Positions 24,739 to 36,529 of a DNA stretch of 64,000 bases are shown here, in pieces. Made by a program: the position numbers and the translations under genes. Numbering within the stretch: position 1 is the stretch's first letter; every line of letters starts with the position of its first letter. Origin of the DNA: Abelmoschus esculentus (Eukaryota; Streptophyta; Magnoliopsida; Malvales; Malvaceae); contig JAUCBN010000043.1 in assembly GCA_035048815.1 (NCBI GenBank), positions 9,799,001 through 9,863,000 on the forward strand. Reading direction: 5' to 3'. Under the pieces are notes generated by a model that made no database searches, was not told where the DNA came from, and saw only the letters and a list, made by a program, of their open reading frames with translations.

Positions 24739-26274
24739 TTAAAGGGACTCCGAAGAGCTGCTTGTAACAATTTTTCTTCGGGGTCGTGCTACTGATTGCT
24801 TCGTTTTTTGTGAGGGCGATGGCTGCATTTTTGCTTTCCGGGGCAGTTGGACTCTTTTTGGTGGCGTCCGTTGCAGTGGAGCATCCACTTCTTCACCTTC
24901 TTCCTCGTCGACAATCTCCTCGGTGATCATGATGTCCGTTCCACCTTCATTTGCTGCGTCTGCCCTGGCATGGTGTATGCTTGGCCCGAAAACGGTTGAG
25001 CTTTGGTGTACATAGGCATCTATCTCCGCTGATAGACTGCCCATGATGATGGGGAATCGTGGTGGAGTGCTGAAGACTGCCCTCCTCTTTGATGGTCTTC
25101 TGCTGGCAGATGATGCCGCGACAGAGTCTGTTGCCCTAGATGGGCCGACAGCATGAAATTGTGGTTGAGGGCCAGCGTGGAAGAATGGTCTCGGTCCTCC
25201 TGGAGCTGGTGTAGTCTCTGTATAGGGTGCAGCTATGACAAACATGTTATTTGGAAATTCTTGAAACTGCACCCCTTGGTCTGAAAAGGCATGGAGCATC
25301 ATTTGGGCAAGTGTGCTGTTGAAGTCCCTCTGATACTCCAAATATCTTTGCTACCTCAGGTCCATAGTTGCCATCCTTTGAAGTATTTTCTGGTATGGGT
25401 CTGCTGCAGTAGTGGTGTGGGCAGTGTCTGGCATGTCTGCCGTATATTGGGCCCCGGCAGCAGTATCAGCAGTGAACTGCTGGGGCGTTGCCTGGATAGG
25501 TTCCGCCTGTGTGATCTGCATGATTTTGTGGCAGAATTCTCTTGTCCACCCTTTCCTATACGTTGTATATTCATCTGTCTCGGCCGTAGGGACACCTACA
25601 ACATTACAAATACCAGTAATTAAACAAGGGAAATATAATGGTCCTCTATCCTTCTTACCGTATTCATAAATTTCGCATAGGATAATTTCTTCAACGTTGA
25701 TGCTCCTTTTGTTGATGATTGATTGGATGAGCACCAATCTCTTTCGATCCACCGTGCTGTTGCGAGAGGTGGGGATGAGGCGTCTCTTGACAAAGGTGTT
25801 CCAAAGCTTTGCCTCGGGTTTCAAACTTTGCCTTGCTACCGATCCTCTATGGGCACCAGTTTCCCAAGGAGTATTCGTGTAGCAAAGGTTGTCTTTAATC
25901 AATTCATAATCCTCGGCAGTGATATCCTCCATGAATTCAACATGTACATCATGGTCAGGTGTGAGGCCGTAGAATTGGTTGATGGTCTCGGCATCAAGCT
26001 GGATAGGCCTGCCTCGGCAGTGGACAAAAAGGGAGTCCTTGCTTGGCCCGTGCGCATAGAATTCCCGCACGATGGTAGCGTTTGCCTTGGCAGGTTGTAG
26101 GCAAAAGATTTCCCATTCTTGATACTTGATCCTGTCGAACAGATAGTGTTCGATGTCGTAATTTTCTTCATCGGAATGTTGGAACCCTTTCCCCTCCCAC
26201 AACTGTCGAGCAATGAAAGACCTATTGAAGCGGTCTTCAACATTGGCTGGGGCAAAACGTTTGTAGGTGGCCAT
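24739..26274 (-). pseudogene. Athila additional ORF, putative plant transposon protein, one amber stop
   Basis: The ATG at 26274 opens a 512-codon frame broken by TAG at 25351-25353 (codon 308); the frame continues to 24739. Residues from about 50 to 235 resemble the 'putative plant transposon protein' domain found in additional ORFs of Athila/Tat elements: WEIFCLQPA, IVREFYAHGP, VHCRGRPIQLDAETINQFYG, LWNTFVKRRLIPTS, SINVEEII and LYFPCLITGICNVVGVP. The biochemical function of this family is unknown to me. The C-terminal part is proline-, serine- and alanine-rich, with an acidic run (EEIVDEEEGEEVD) followed by basic patches (KRVQLPRKAK, RPRRKI) that could act in nuclear localisation. A TATA-like box lies about 155 bp upstream, suggesting its own transcript. 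The stop is consistent with a CAG-to-TAG change. Confidence 0.8.
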
Positions 26275-26818
26275 AAGGTTGTGAGGGATTAGGTTCTTTG
26301 AGATTTTCTTGGAGGAATTCTAAAAATTCAAGAAGGGTAGGCAGAGAGTATTGTGAGAGCAAGATTATCAAGTATTCTAAAGAAAACAAGAATGCAAGAG
26401 TGAATAGTTCAAGAGGGAGAAGTTGCTTATATAGGCCTCGACCTTGTGACCGTTTGAAGCACTAGCCATTTTGTAGCCGTTAGTCTTTACTGCCGTTTCC
26501 TTTTCTGCCGCGGTAGAAATCTCGGCAGACTAGCCGTTACACTATTCTGCCCGTTGGAACTGTTGTGGCTTTGAAACTGTTTTTTGCCTAGGCAGAATTC
26601 CTGCTGTGAACTATTTCTCCTTTATTCTTTCTTATTATCCTAAATAGAAATTAAACACTAACGAGAAAAATGATTAAAGCAAAAACACAAATTATAGAAA
26701 ATAAATATAAACTAAACTAATCCTAATATATAAAAAAATATGAGAGATCATGTTACTGGTGGAGTGCATGCAAATGCATCTCCCAAGATGATTCTCTCTT
26801 GCCGGTCACAGTGATTCT
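26275..26818 (-). other. Intergenic region replacing RT/RNase H/integrase
   Basis: About 540 bp between the truncated protease frame and the additional ORF. No pol-like coding sequence is visible. It contains TGCCTAGGCA (26585-26594) and TGCCGCGGTA (26506-26515), several AACGG/GCCGTT motifs and a TATA box near its downstream end. Confidence 0.6.
26427..26433 (-). promoter_or_regulatory. Internal TATA box upstream of additional ORF
   Basis: On the minus strand, GCCTATATAAGC lies about 155 bp before the ATG at 26274. The context (GAGGCCTATATAAGC, then a pyrimidine-rich stretch) resembles the LTR promoters of this element. It is a plausible start for a separate mRNA. Confidence 0.55.
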
Positions 26819-27535
26819 TCAAGTATTGGCTATAAATTTATCAACTCTTACCAGTATGTCCTCGATTTTGCCTTCGGGTTGCACATATGATCGATCCGCA
26901 AGTTGGAGCATAACTTTTGTAGGTTTCGCCCTTCCTATTCCAAGCTTTTGAAAAACAGATTTGGGCATTATATTGATGCTTGCTCCAAGGTCGCATAGGG
27001 CCTTACCTTCATAGTTTTTACCTATCGCACAAGGTATGATAAAGCATCCAGGATCCTTCAATTTTGGTGGCATGTGATTGTGTAGCATTGCCATGCATCC
27101 CTCGGTAGCAGCCACTGTTTCAAACTCACCTAGTCTTTTTCTCTTAGACACAATGCCTTTCAAGTATTTAGCATAATTAGGCATTTGTTCAATTGCCTCT
27201 ACGAATGATAAGTTGATGTGGACTTGCTTTAAAATATCAAGAAATTTCTTGAATTGATGGTCCTGTTTTTTCTTTTTCAACCTTTGTGGGAAAGGTGGTG
27301 GTGGTCTCATCTCATCTAGGGTTTCTTTAGTTTGGAACTTAAAACCTGGCACCACTAGGGTTGTTACTGTCTCGGCAGACTGTTCAGGAGCTGCTGAGTT
27401 CTTTGCTGGGGCAGTGTTATCATGATCAGTTTGTTCAGTATCCTCTTTTGCTGGGTCTGTTGATGAAACTTGGCCTGCTGGAATTTTTGTCTTTTCCTTT
27501 AGCTGTAGACCACTCCTAGTAGTGATTGCTTTACA
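26819..27535 (-). pseudogene. pro: Athila protease region, truncated pol
   Basis: After the amber codon closing the gag part, the same frame stays open to 26819. It begins with the CKAITTRSG motif typical of the Athila gag-pol junction. After a proline-rich linker it enters an aspartic protease region with CDLGASINIMP (D codon at 26990-26992), which is the Athila form of the D-S/T-G active site, followed by LQLADRS and DILVRVDKF. The protein would cleave the polyprotein within particles. The frame ends shortly after that point, where an intact element would run on into reverse transcriptase, so this is a C-terminal truncation by deletion. Confidence 0.8.
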
Positions 27536-28998
27536 CTATTCATGGCCCATTACCTTAGCAACTTCAGTATTGCTAGGTAGTCCTCCTTGTGGTCTAGTGT
27601 TTATATTTTGAGCAAACTGTCCAACCTGAGTTTCCAATGTCTTAATTGCTGCCTCTTGGTTCTGCAACCTCATCTCAGTCCTATTTATAAACGCATCTGT
27701 TCTTTTGATGAAGTTGCTATTCTCTTCCATGTATGACTCAGTTTTCATCATGAATGCTTTTAGAGAATTTTCCAAGGAACTTACAGATTGCTGCTGGATC
27801 TGCTGTTGCGGCATTGGCTGCTGGACCTGCAGCGGCGGCAGATGTTGCATTGGTTGTTGGAATCCTGGGGGTTGGGTGGTTGGGTTTAAGGCATTGTTAG
27901 GATTGCTCCATGACAGGTTTGGATGCCTCTTCCATGAGGGGTCGTATATGTTGGACATCACATTGGTTTGGTTATAGTTTCCAACATACATGCCAGTTTC
28001 TTGATTCATACAGTCAGAAGAATTGTGGTTACCTCCACATAAATCACAGAAAGAATCAATCACCTTAACCTCACGGGTATTTTGTTGTAGTTGCAAATTT
28101 TGCACCATCTTGGTAAGAGAGGCCAATTGTGCTGCCACTGAATTTGATGTGTCTAACTCATTTACCGTGGCTTGGCGTCTTACTCCTTATCGCCTAGATG
28201 TAGGGAATTGAAAAACGTTATTTGCGAGTTTGTTTAGTATCTCAATAGCTTCCTCAGGTGCTTTGTCAAGGAGTGTTCCGTTCGCCGATGCATCTAACAT
28301 CATCCTTGTCAAGGCATTCGTGGCATTATAGAACATGATGACTTGTGTCCATAGGGGAAATCCATGCAAAGGACACATGTGCAATAACTCCATGTAGCGC
28401 TCCCATGCCTCGTACATAGGTTCATCATCTGCCTGTCGAAAAGAAGTGATTTCATTACGAATTCGATCCTATAAATTTGTAGGATTAAAGCGTGTAATAA
28501 AATTACGACAGAGTTCACTCCAAGATCCAATAGATCCTGCTGGAATGCTATTTAACCAGGCTTTTGCCCTATCCCTCAGTGAATAGGGGAATAATTTTAA
28601 TCTCAAGACATCTTCATGGACTCCTTGGATTTTGAAGGAATTTCATATCTCCATGAATGACTTTAGATGCTGCCTTGCATCTTCAGTCACAGACCCACCA
28701 AACTGTACAATAGTGTTGAGCATATTGAACATGACAGGTTTTAACTCAAAGTGGGTTGCTTCTATTTTCGGTGTAATGACTCCTGGGTTTAACCCATTTA
28801 AATCCTCTTCTAGGAAGTCTCTGACAGTGAGCTGCCGCGGCCCTAGTGGCGGCGGAAGACCTCCATTGCCGGCAGGTAAGTTTTGTCCTGCCGGATGATC
28901 TACCATAGCTTCTTGGATTTGTCTCCTCAACCTTTACCGTGTACGTTCAATCTTTGGTCTAATTCGTACAAAGGGTTGGTTGGGTTGGCCCTGGTCAT
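27536..28998 (-). pseudogene. gag: Athila gag, multiply disrupted
   Basis: A likely ATG at 28996-28998 (MTRANPTNPLYELDQ) is followed by a probable one-base frameshift within the first 25 codons. The main frame then carries TAA near 28937, TGA at 28643-28645, TAG at 28469-28471, TAA at 28187-28189 and TAG at 27536-27538. Conserved Athila gag blocks are clear: FELKPVMFNMLNTIVQFGG, LRLKLFPYSLRDRAKAWL, a segment with AWERYMELL and CPLHGFPLW, and the CX2CX3HX4C zinc motif CDLCGGNHNSSDC. The tail is glutamine- and proline-rich. The product would form the capsid. With five stops it cannot make a full protein. The gag and pro parts share one frame apart from the N-terminal shift. Confidence 0.85.
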
Positions 28999-29077
28999 AC
29001 ACCAAGAAAAACCAAAGTAAAATAAAAATTAAAAATTAAAAAGCAAGAAAATAAAGAAAACAAAATTTAGTTGTCAA

Positions 29078-29095
29078 TCCCCGGCAACGGCGCCA
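29078..29095 (-). other. Primer binding site, tRNA-Asp type
   Basis: On the minus strand, TGGCGCCGTTGCCGGGGA lies six bases inside the LTR end. This sequence matches the 3' end expected for plant tRNA-Asp and is the standard Athila primer site. It fixes the element's orientation and the LTR boundary. Confidence 0.9.
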
Positions 29096-29101
29096 AAAGC
29101 T

Positions 29102-30440
29102 TGTTGCGTGTCAAAAATGCGCATCTAGTGCAAGTGAACACGTCTCAAGTAATAAAGTGATAAGTATAATCGTGTATCGTCTCCACAGGGATTGGTCTAC
29201 TTAATATGCCTTCTTCGTCTTCTTGTTCTGTAAAAAGAAATAAAATAAAAACACAGGTAATTTGGGTTTGGATGAAACTAAACAAATTGAAATAAAGAAA
29301 CTAAGTAAAAGAGATGAGATCTGATTAATAGAGAGAGGTCAGGATCCAGTTGCGTTGTATTGTGGATTTGATTGACTTGTCTTTGTCCAATGCAATTGTA
29401 TATCACTGCCTCGGCAGTACTGTAGATTACTGCCTTGGCAGTAACGATACTTGTCCGCCGCGGCAATCCCTTGCTCGTGGGTAGACTTTACCAAAGTTCG
29501 ACAAAGTGTCCTTGGATGACTCCGCTTATCCTTAAGTCCAAGTACTGTTGATGACTAGTCCTTGATGATACCTCCCGGCGTGAATCAATTATACCCACCA
29601 ACCAATCTCACACTTCTTTTAGCCGCTGAAACTCTTAACCTATCCCTAGGCTGAGTTAGTATTTCGCGATTGAAACACCATACTTATCCCTTTCGTGAAT
29701 TTAACTCTCCCGAGACTAGATAAATATATTACTCATAAACTTCTCTCCCGAGCTTGAATGTAAGAACAAAGAATGAAAAAGGATAAGCAAACCTTGATAG
29801 TTTTATTGCATTGAAACAAAGAACAAAGTACAATCTCCTCTCACAAATACTTAACAACCTTCACCTAAAACCTAAGAAAACTTAGAACATAATTTGAGAG
29901 AAAGAAAACATTGAGTCTTAAGGTGAACTCTCTAAGAATCAGCTCTCCTATTCCCTTAGACGGCTAGGTCTTATATAGGCTTGGCCTAGGGAAAACCTTT
30001 CCTAAGTGGAATACAACTTGGAGTAGGGAACAAGTCATGTACATAAATAAAATATTTCCAAGTTTATTTCAACTAAGAGGCTTTCCCGCGTGACCTTGTC
30101 TTGGGCTTTTCCTCATGTTAACCAGCTCCGATCCATGTGTTGCATGTCCAGAAACGTCCATTGGATTTTTCACTTCCGATTGCCTACATTATCGCTTCCA
30201 GTCTTTCTGATGTTGCCTCGGCATCAGGTCCTGCCTCGGCCATGTTGCTACCGCGGCAATAGTTTCTCCTGCACAGATGTAAAAATGCAGTAAAACTTGC
30301 CTTTTCTATAAATATCATCTTTATAAACATAACTTCTAAATATATCACATTAAGTATATGCTTTGGTCCAAGTTGGTGTAAATTTAGTGATTAGTACCCA
30401 TAAAAGGTGTAAAAAGTGATAGTGAGTTAAGCACTTATCA
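29102..30440 (-). mobile_element. 5' LTR of the Athila element
   Basis: This 1,339-bp LTR runs from TGATAAGTGCTTAACTCAC at 30440 to GCAACA at 29102, just before the primer site. It contains a TATATAA box (29971-29977) and six exact or near TGCCNNGGCA palindromes. It is flanked on the outside by GGGTT of the satellite unit. ORFs within it (29278-29466 minus, 30090-30293 plus) show no protein family. Confidence 0.9.
29971..29977 (-). promoter_or_regulatory. TATA box of Athila 5' LTR
   Basis: CCTATATAAGACC on the minus strand, about 465 bp inside the LTR, matching the position in the truncated LTR copy. Confidence 0.7.
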
Positions 30441-33400
30441 AACCCTTCCGAATTTTAACCGAGTAAAAAGTTCAAAATTTGAGTTTAAGCTACATAATTA
30501 GGTTCAAAAGCCCATAATTAACTTTTTGTACCCAAAAAATTTGATTTAATATCATTTTCTATCGTTTTTTAGGGTTTATAGCGTGCATGTCTAAATGGGC
30601 ATTCTAGTAAACCCGTTTGAATTTTAACCGAATAAAAAGTTCAAAATTTTAGTTTAAGCTGTATAATTAGGTTCAAAAGCCCATAATTAAATTTTTATAC
30701 CCAAAAAATTTGATTTAATATCATTTTCGATCGTTTTTAAGGGTTTAGAGCGTGCATATCTAAATGGGCATTTTAGTGAACCTGTTCGAATTTTAACCGA
30801 ATAAAAAGTTCAAAATTTTAGTTTAAGCAATACAATTAGGTTAGAAAGCTCATAATTAACTTTCTCTACAGAAAAAATTTGATTTAATATCATTTTTGAT
30901 CGTTCTTTAGGTTTTACAGCGTGCATGCCTAAATGGGCTTTCTAGTGAACCCGTTCGAATTTTAGTAGAGTAAAGAGTTCAAAATTTTAGTTTAAGATGT
31001 ACAATTAGGTTTAAAAGCCCATAATTAACTTTTTGTACACAAAAAATATGATTTAATATCATTTTCGATCGTTCTTTAGGGTTTAGAGCGTGCATGCCTA
31101 AATGGGCTTTCTAGTGAACCCGTTCGAATTTTATTCGAGTAAAAAGCTTAAAATTTTAGATTATGATGTACAATTAGGTTCAAAAGCCTATAATTAACTT
31201 TTTTTACCAAAAAAATTAGATTTAATATCATTTTCGATCGTTCTTTAGGGTTCAGAGCATGCATGTCTAAATGGGCTTTCTAGTGAACCCTTTCGAGTTT
31301 TAACCGAGTAAAAAGTTTAAAATTTAGGTTTAAGCTACATAATTAGGTTCAAAAGCCCATAATTAACTTTTTGTACCAAAAAAATTTGATTTAATATCAT
31401 TTTCGATCGTTCTTTAGGGTTTAGAGCATGCATGCCTAAATGAGGTTTCTAGAGAACCCGTTCGAATTTTATTCGAGTAAAAAGATCAAAATTTTAGTTT
31501 AAGTTTTACAATTAGGTTCAAAAGCCTATAATTAACTTTTTGTACTCAAAAAATTTGATTCAATATCATTTTCGATCGTTCTTTAGGGTTCAGAGCATGC
31601 ATGACTAAATGGGTTTCTAGTGAACCCTATCGAATTTTAACCGAGTAAAAATTTCAAAATTTTAGTTTAAGCTACATAATTAGGTTCAAAAGCCCATAAT
31701 TAACTTTTTGCACCCAAAAAATTTGATTTAATATCATTTTCGATCGTTCTTTAGGGTTTAGAGCGTGCATGTCTAAATGGGCATTCTAGTGAACCCGTTC
31801 GAATTTTAACCGAATAAAAAGTTCAAAATTTTAGTTTAAGCTGTATAATTAGGTTCAAAATCCCATAATTAAATTTTTATACCCAAAAATTTTTATCGAA
31901 TATCATTTTCGATCATTTATTAAGGTTTAGAGCGTGCATGCCTAAATGGGCATTCTAGTGAACCCGTTCGAATTTTAACCGAATAAAAAGTTCAAAATTT
32001 TAGTTTAAGCAGTACAATTAGGTTCAAAAGCCCATAATTAACTTTTTGTACAGAAAAAATTTGATTTAATATCATTTTCGATCGTTCTTTAGGGTTTAGA
32101 GCGTGCATGCCTAAATGGGCTTTCTAGTGAACCCGTTCTAATTTTATTAGAGTAAAGAGCTCAAAATTTTAGTTTAAGATGTACAATTAGGTTCAAAATT
32201 CCATAATTAACTTTTTTTACAAAAAAAATGATTTATTATCATTTTCTATCGTTCTTTAGGGTTTAGAGCGTGCATGCCTAAATGGGCTTTCTAGTGAACC
32301 CGTTCGAATTTTGTTCGAGTAAAAAGCTCAAAATTTTAGTTTAGGATGTACAATTAGGTTCAAAAGCCCATAATTAACTTTTTGTACCCAAAACAATAGA
32401 TTTAATATCATTTTGGATCGTTCTTTAGGGTTCAGAGCGTGCATGTCTAAATGGGCTTTCTAGTGAACCCTTTCAAATTTTAACATTGTAAAAAGCTCAA
32501 AATTATAGTTTAAGCTATATAATTAGGTTCTAAAGCCCATAATTAACTTTTTGAAACAAAAAAATTTGATTTAATATCATTTTCGATCGTTTTTTAGGGT
32601 TTAGAGCGTGCATGTCTAAATGGGCATTCTAGTGAACCCGATCGAATTTTAACCGAATAAAAAGTTCAAAATTTTAGTTTAAGCTATATAATTAGGTTCA
32701 AAAGCCGATAATTAAATTTTTATACCCCAAAAATTTGATTTTATATCATTTTCGATCGTTTTTTCGAGTTTAGAGCGTGCATGTCTATACGGTTCAGAGC
32801 ATATAGATTTAATATATTTTTGATCGTTCTTTAGGGTTCAGAGCATGCATGTCTAAATGGGCTTTCTAGTGAACCCTTTCGAGTTTTAACCGTGTAAAAA
32901 GTTTAAATTTTAGGTTTAAGCTACATAATTAGGTTCAAAAGCCCATAATTAACTTTTTGTACCAAAAAAATTTGATTTAATATCATTTTCGATCGTTCTT
33001 TAGGGTTTAGAGCGTGCATGCCTAAATGAGTTTTCTAGTGAACCCGTTCGAATTTTATTCGAGTAAAAAGATCAAAATTTTAGTTTAAGTTTTACAATTA
33101 GGTTCAAAAGCCAATAATTAACTTTTTGTACGCAAAAAATTTGATTTAATATCATTTTCGATCGTTCTTTAGGGTTTAGAGCGTGCATGTCTAAATGGGC
33201 ATTCTAGGGAACCCGTTCGAATTTTAAGCGAATAAAAAGTTCAAAATTTTAGTTTAAGCTGTATAATTAGGTTCAAAAGCCCATAATTAAATTTTTATAC
33301 CCAAAAATTTTTATTGAATATCATTTTTAATCGTTTTTTAGGGTTTAGAGCGTGCATGTCTAAATGGGCATTCTAGTGAACCCGTTCGATTTTAACCGAA

Positions 33401-36400
33401 TAAAAAGTTCAAAATTTTAGTTTAAGCTGTACAATTACGTTCAAAAGCCCATAATTAACTTTTTGTACAGAAAAAATTTGATTTAATATCATTTTTGATC
33501 ATTCTTTAGGGTTTAGAGTGTGCATGTCTAAATGGGCTTTCTATTGAACCCTTTCAAATTTTAACAGAGTAAAAAGCTCAAAATTATAGTTTAAGCTATA
33601 TAATTAGGTTCAAAAGCCCATAATTAACTTTTTGTACCCAAAAAATTTGATTTAATATCATTTTCGATCGTTCTTTAGGGTTCAGGGCGTGCATGTCTAA
33701 ATGGGCTTTCTAGTGAACCCTTTCGAATTTTAACAGAGTAAAAAGCTCAAAATTTTAGTTTAAGCTATATAATTAGGTTCAAAAGGCCATAATTAAGTTT
33801 TTGTACCCAAAAAATTTGAATTAATATCATTTTCAATCGTTTTTTAGGTTTCAGAGCGTGCATGTCTAAATGGGCTTTATAGTGAACCCGTTCAAATTTT
33901 AACCGAATAAAAAGCTCAAAATTTTAGTTTAAGATGTATAATTAGGTTCAAAATACCATAATTAACTTTTTTTTACCCAAAAAATTTGATTTAATATCAT
34001 TTTCGATCGTTTTTTAGGGTTTCGAGCGTGCATGTCTAAGTGAGCATTCTAGTGAACCCGTTCGAATTTTAACCGAATAAAAAGTTCAAAATTTTAGTTT
34101 AAGCTGTACAATTTGGTTTAAAAGCCCGTAATTAACTTTTTGTACATAAAAAATTTGATTTAATATCATTTTCGATCGTTCTTTAGGGTTCAGAGCATGC
34201 ATGCCTAAATGGGCTTTCTAGTGAACCCGTTCGAATTTTATTCGAGTAAAGATCTCAAAATTTTAAGCGTGCATGTTTAAATGGGCTTTCTAGTGAACCC
34301 ATTCGAATTTTAACCGAATAAAAAGTTCAAAATTTTAGTTTAAGTTGTATAATTAGGTTCAAAAGCCCATAATTAAATTTTTATACCCAAAAAAATGATT
34401 TAATATCATTTTCGATCGTTTTTTGGGGTTTAGAGCATGCATGTCTAAATGGGCTTTCTAGTGAACCCGTTCAAAATTTAACCGTGTAAAAAGTTCAAAA
34501 TTTGAGTTTAAGATGTATAATAAGGTTCAAAATCACATAATAAACTTTTTGTACCCAAAAAATTTGATTTAATATCATTTTCGATCATTTTTTAGGGTTC
34601 AGTGCGTGCATATCTAAATGGGATTTCTAGTGAACCCGATCGAATTTTAACCAATTTAAAAGTTCAAAATTTTAGTTTAAGTTATATAATTAGGTTCTGA
34701 AGCCCATAATTAAATTTTTATACCCAAAAAATTTGATTAAATATCATTTTCGATCGTTTTTTAGGGTGTAGAGCGTGCATCTCTAAATGGGCTTTTTAGT
34801 GAACCCGTTCAAATTTTAACCGAGTAAAAAGTTCAAAATTTTAGTTTAAGTTGTATAATAAGGTTCAAAAGCCCATAATTAACTTTTTGTACTCACAAAA
34901 TTTGATTTAATATCATTTTCGATCATTTTTTAGGGTTCAGAGCGTGCATGTCTAAATGGGTTTTCTAGTGAACCCGTTCGAATTTTAACCGAGTAAAAAG
35001 TTCAAAATTTTAGTTTAAGATGTATAATTAGGTTCAAAAGCCCATAATTAACTTGTTGTACCCAAAAAATTTGATTTAATATCATTTTCGATCGTTTTTT
35101 AGGGTTTAGAGCGTGCTTGTCTAAATGGGCATTCTAGTGAACCCGTTCGAATTTTAACTGAATAAAAAGAGTAAAATTTTAGTTTAACCTGTATAATTAG
35201 GTTCAAAAGCCCATAATTAAATTTTTATACCCAAAAAATTTGATTTAAAATCATTTTTAATCGTTTTTAGGGTTTATAGCGTACATGTCTAAATGAGCAT
35301 TCTAGTGAACCCGTTCGAATTTTAACAGAATAAAAAGTTTAAAATTTTAGTTTAAGCTGTACAATTAGGTTTAAAAGCCCATAATTAACTTTTTGTACAC
35401 AAAAAATTTGATTTAATATCATTTTCGATCGTTCTTTAGGGTCCAGAGCGTGCATGCCTAAATGGGCTTTCTAGTGAACCCGTTCAAATTTTATTCGAGT
35501 AAAGAGCTCAAAATTTTATTTTTCGATCGTTCTTCAGGTTCAGAGCATGCATGCCTAAATGGGCTTTCTAGTGAACCCGTTCGAATTTTATTCGAGTAAA
35601 GATATTAAAATTTTAGTTTAAGATGTACAATTAGGTTCAAAAGCCCATAATTAACTTTTTGTACACAAAAAATTTGATTTAATATCAGTTTCGATCGTTC
35701 TTTAGAGTTCAGAGCGTGCATGCCGAAATGGGCTTTCTAGTGAACCCGTTCGAATTTTATTCGAGTAAAGAGCTCAAAATTTTAGTTTAAGATGTACAAT
35801 TAGGTCCAAAAGCCCATAATTAAATTTTTGTACACCAAAAATTTGATTTAATATCATATTCGATCATTCTTTATGGTTCACAGCGTGCATGCCTAAATGG
35901 GCTTTCTAGTGAACCCGTTCAAATTTTAACCGAATAAAAAGCTCAAAATTTTAGTTTAAGATGTATAATTAGGTTCAAAATACCATAATTAACTTTTTTT
36001 TACCCAAAAAATTTGATTTAATATCATATTCGATCATTCTTTAGGGTTCACAGCGTGCATGCCTAAATGGGCTTTCTAGTGAACCCGTTCGAATTTTATT
36101 CGAGTAAAAAGCTCAAAATTTTAGTTTAAGATGTATAATTAGGTTCAAAAGCCCATAATTAACTTGTTGTACCCAAAAAATTTGATTTAATATCATTTTC
36201 GATCGTTTTTTAGGGTTTAGAGCGTGCTTGTCTAAATGGGCATTCTAGTGAACCCGTTCGAATTTTAACTGAATAAAAAGAGTAAAATTTTAGTTTAAGA
36301 TGTATAATTAGGTTCAAAAGCCCATAATTAACTTGTTGTACCCAAAAAATTTGATTTAATATCATTTTCGATCGTTTTTTAGGGTTTAGAGCGTGCATGC

Positions 36401-36529
36401 CTAAATGGGCTTTCTAGTGAACCCGTTCGAATTTTATTCGAGTAAAAAGCTCGAAAATTCAGTTTAGGCTGTAGAATTTGGTTTAAAAGCCCGTAATTAA
36501 CTTTTTGTACCAAAAAAATTTGATTTAAT

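Larger units (their letters stand above)
23848..30440 (-). mobile_element. Non-autonomous, 3'-truncated Athila element
   Basis: In minus-strand order it holds a 5' LTR (30440-29102), a primer binding site (29095-29078), gag, protease, an additional ORF and a 3' untranslated region that breaks off at 23848. Athila assignment rests on the tRNA-Asp-type primer site, the gag and protease sequence style, and the long 3' region with a CGAGTTTGGGGGTG motif. Reverse transcriptase, RNase H and integrase are absent between the protease end (26819) and the additional ORF. The 3' LTR is replaced by satellite sequence. The satellite to its right is in the opposite orientation to that on its left. Confidence 0.85.

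Noticed and set aside
25291..26255. ORFs opposite to or overlapping the additional ORF (25291-25669 and 25697-26100 plus; 25356-25595 and 25899-26255 minus)
   Set aside because: Shadow frames of the 24739-26274 minus-strand ORF; they show no family features.
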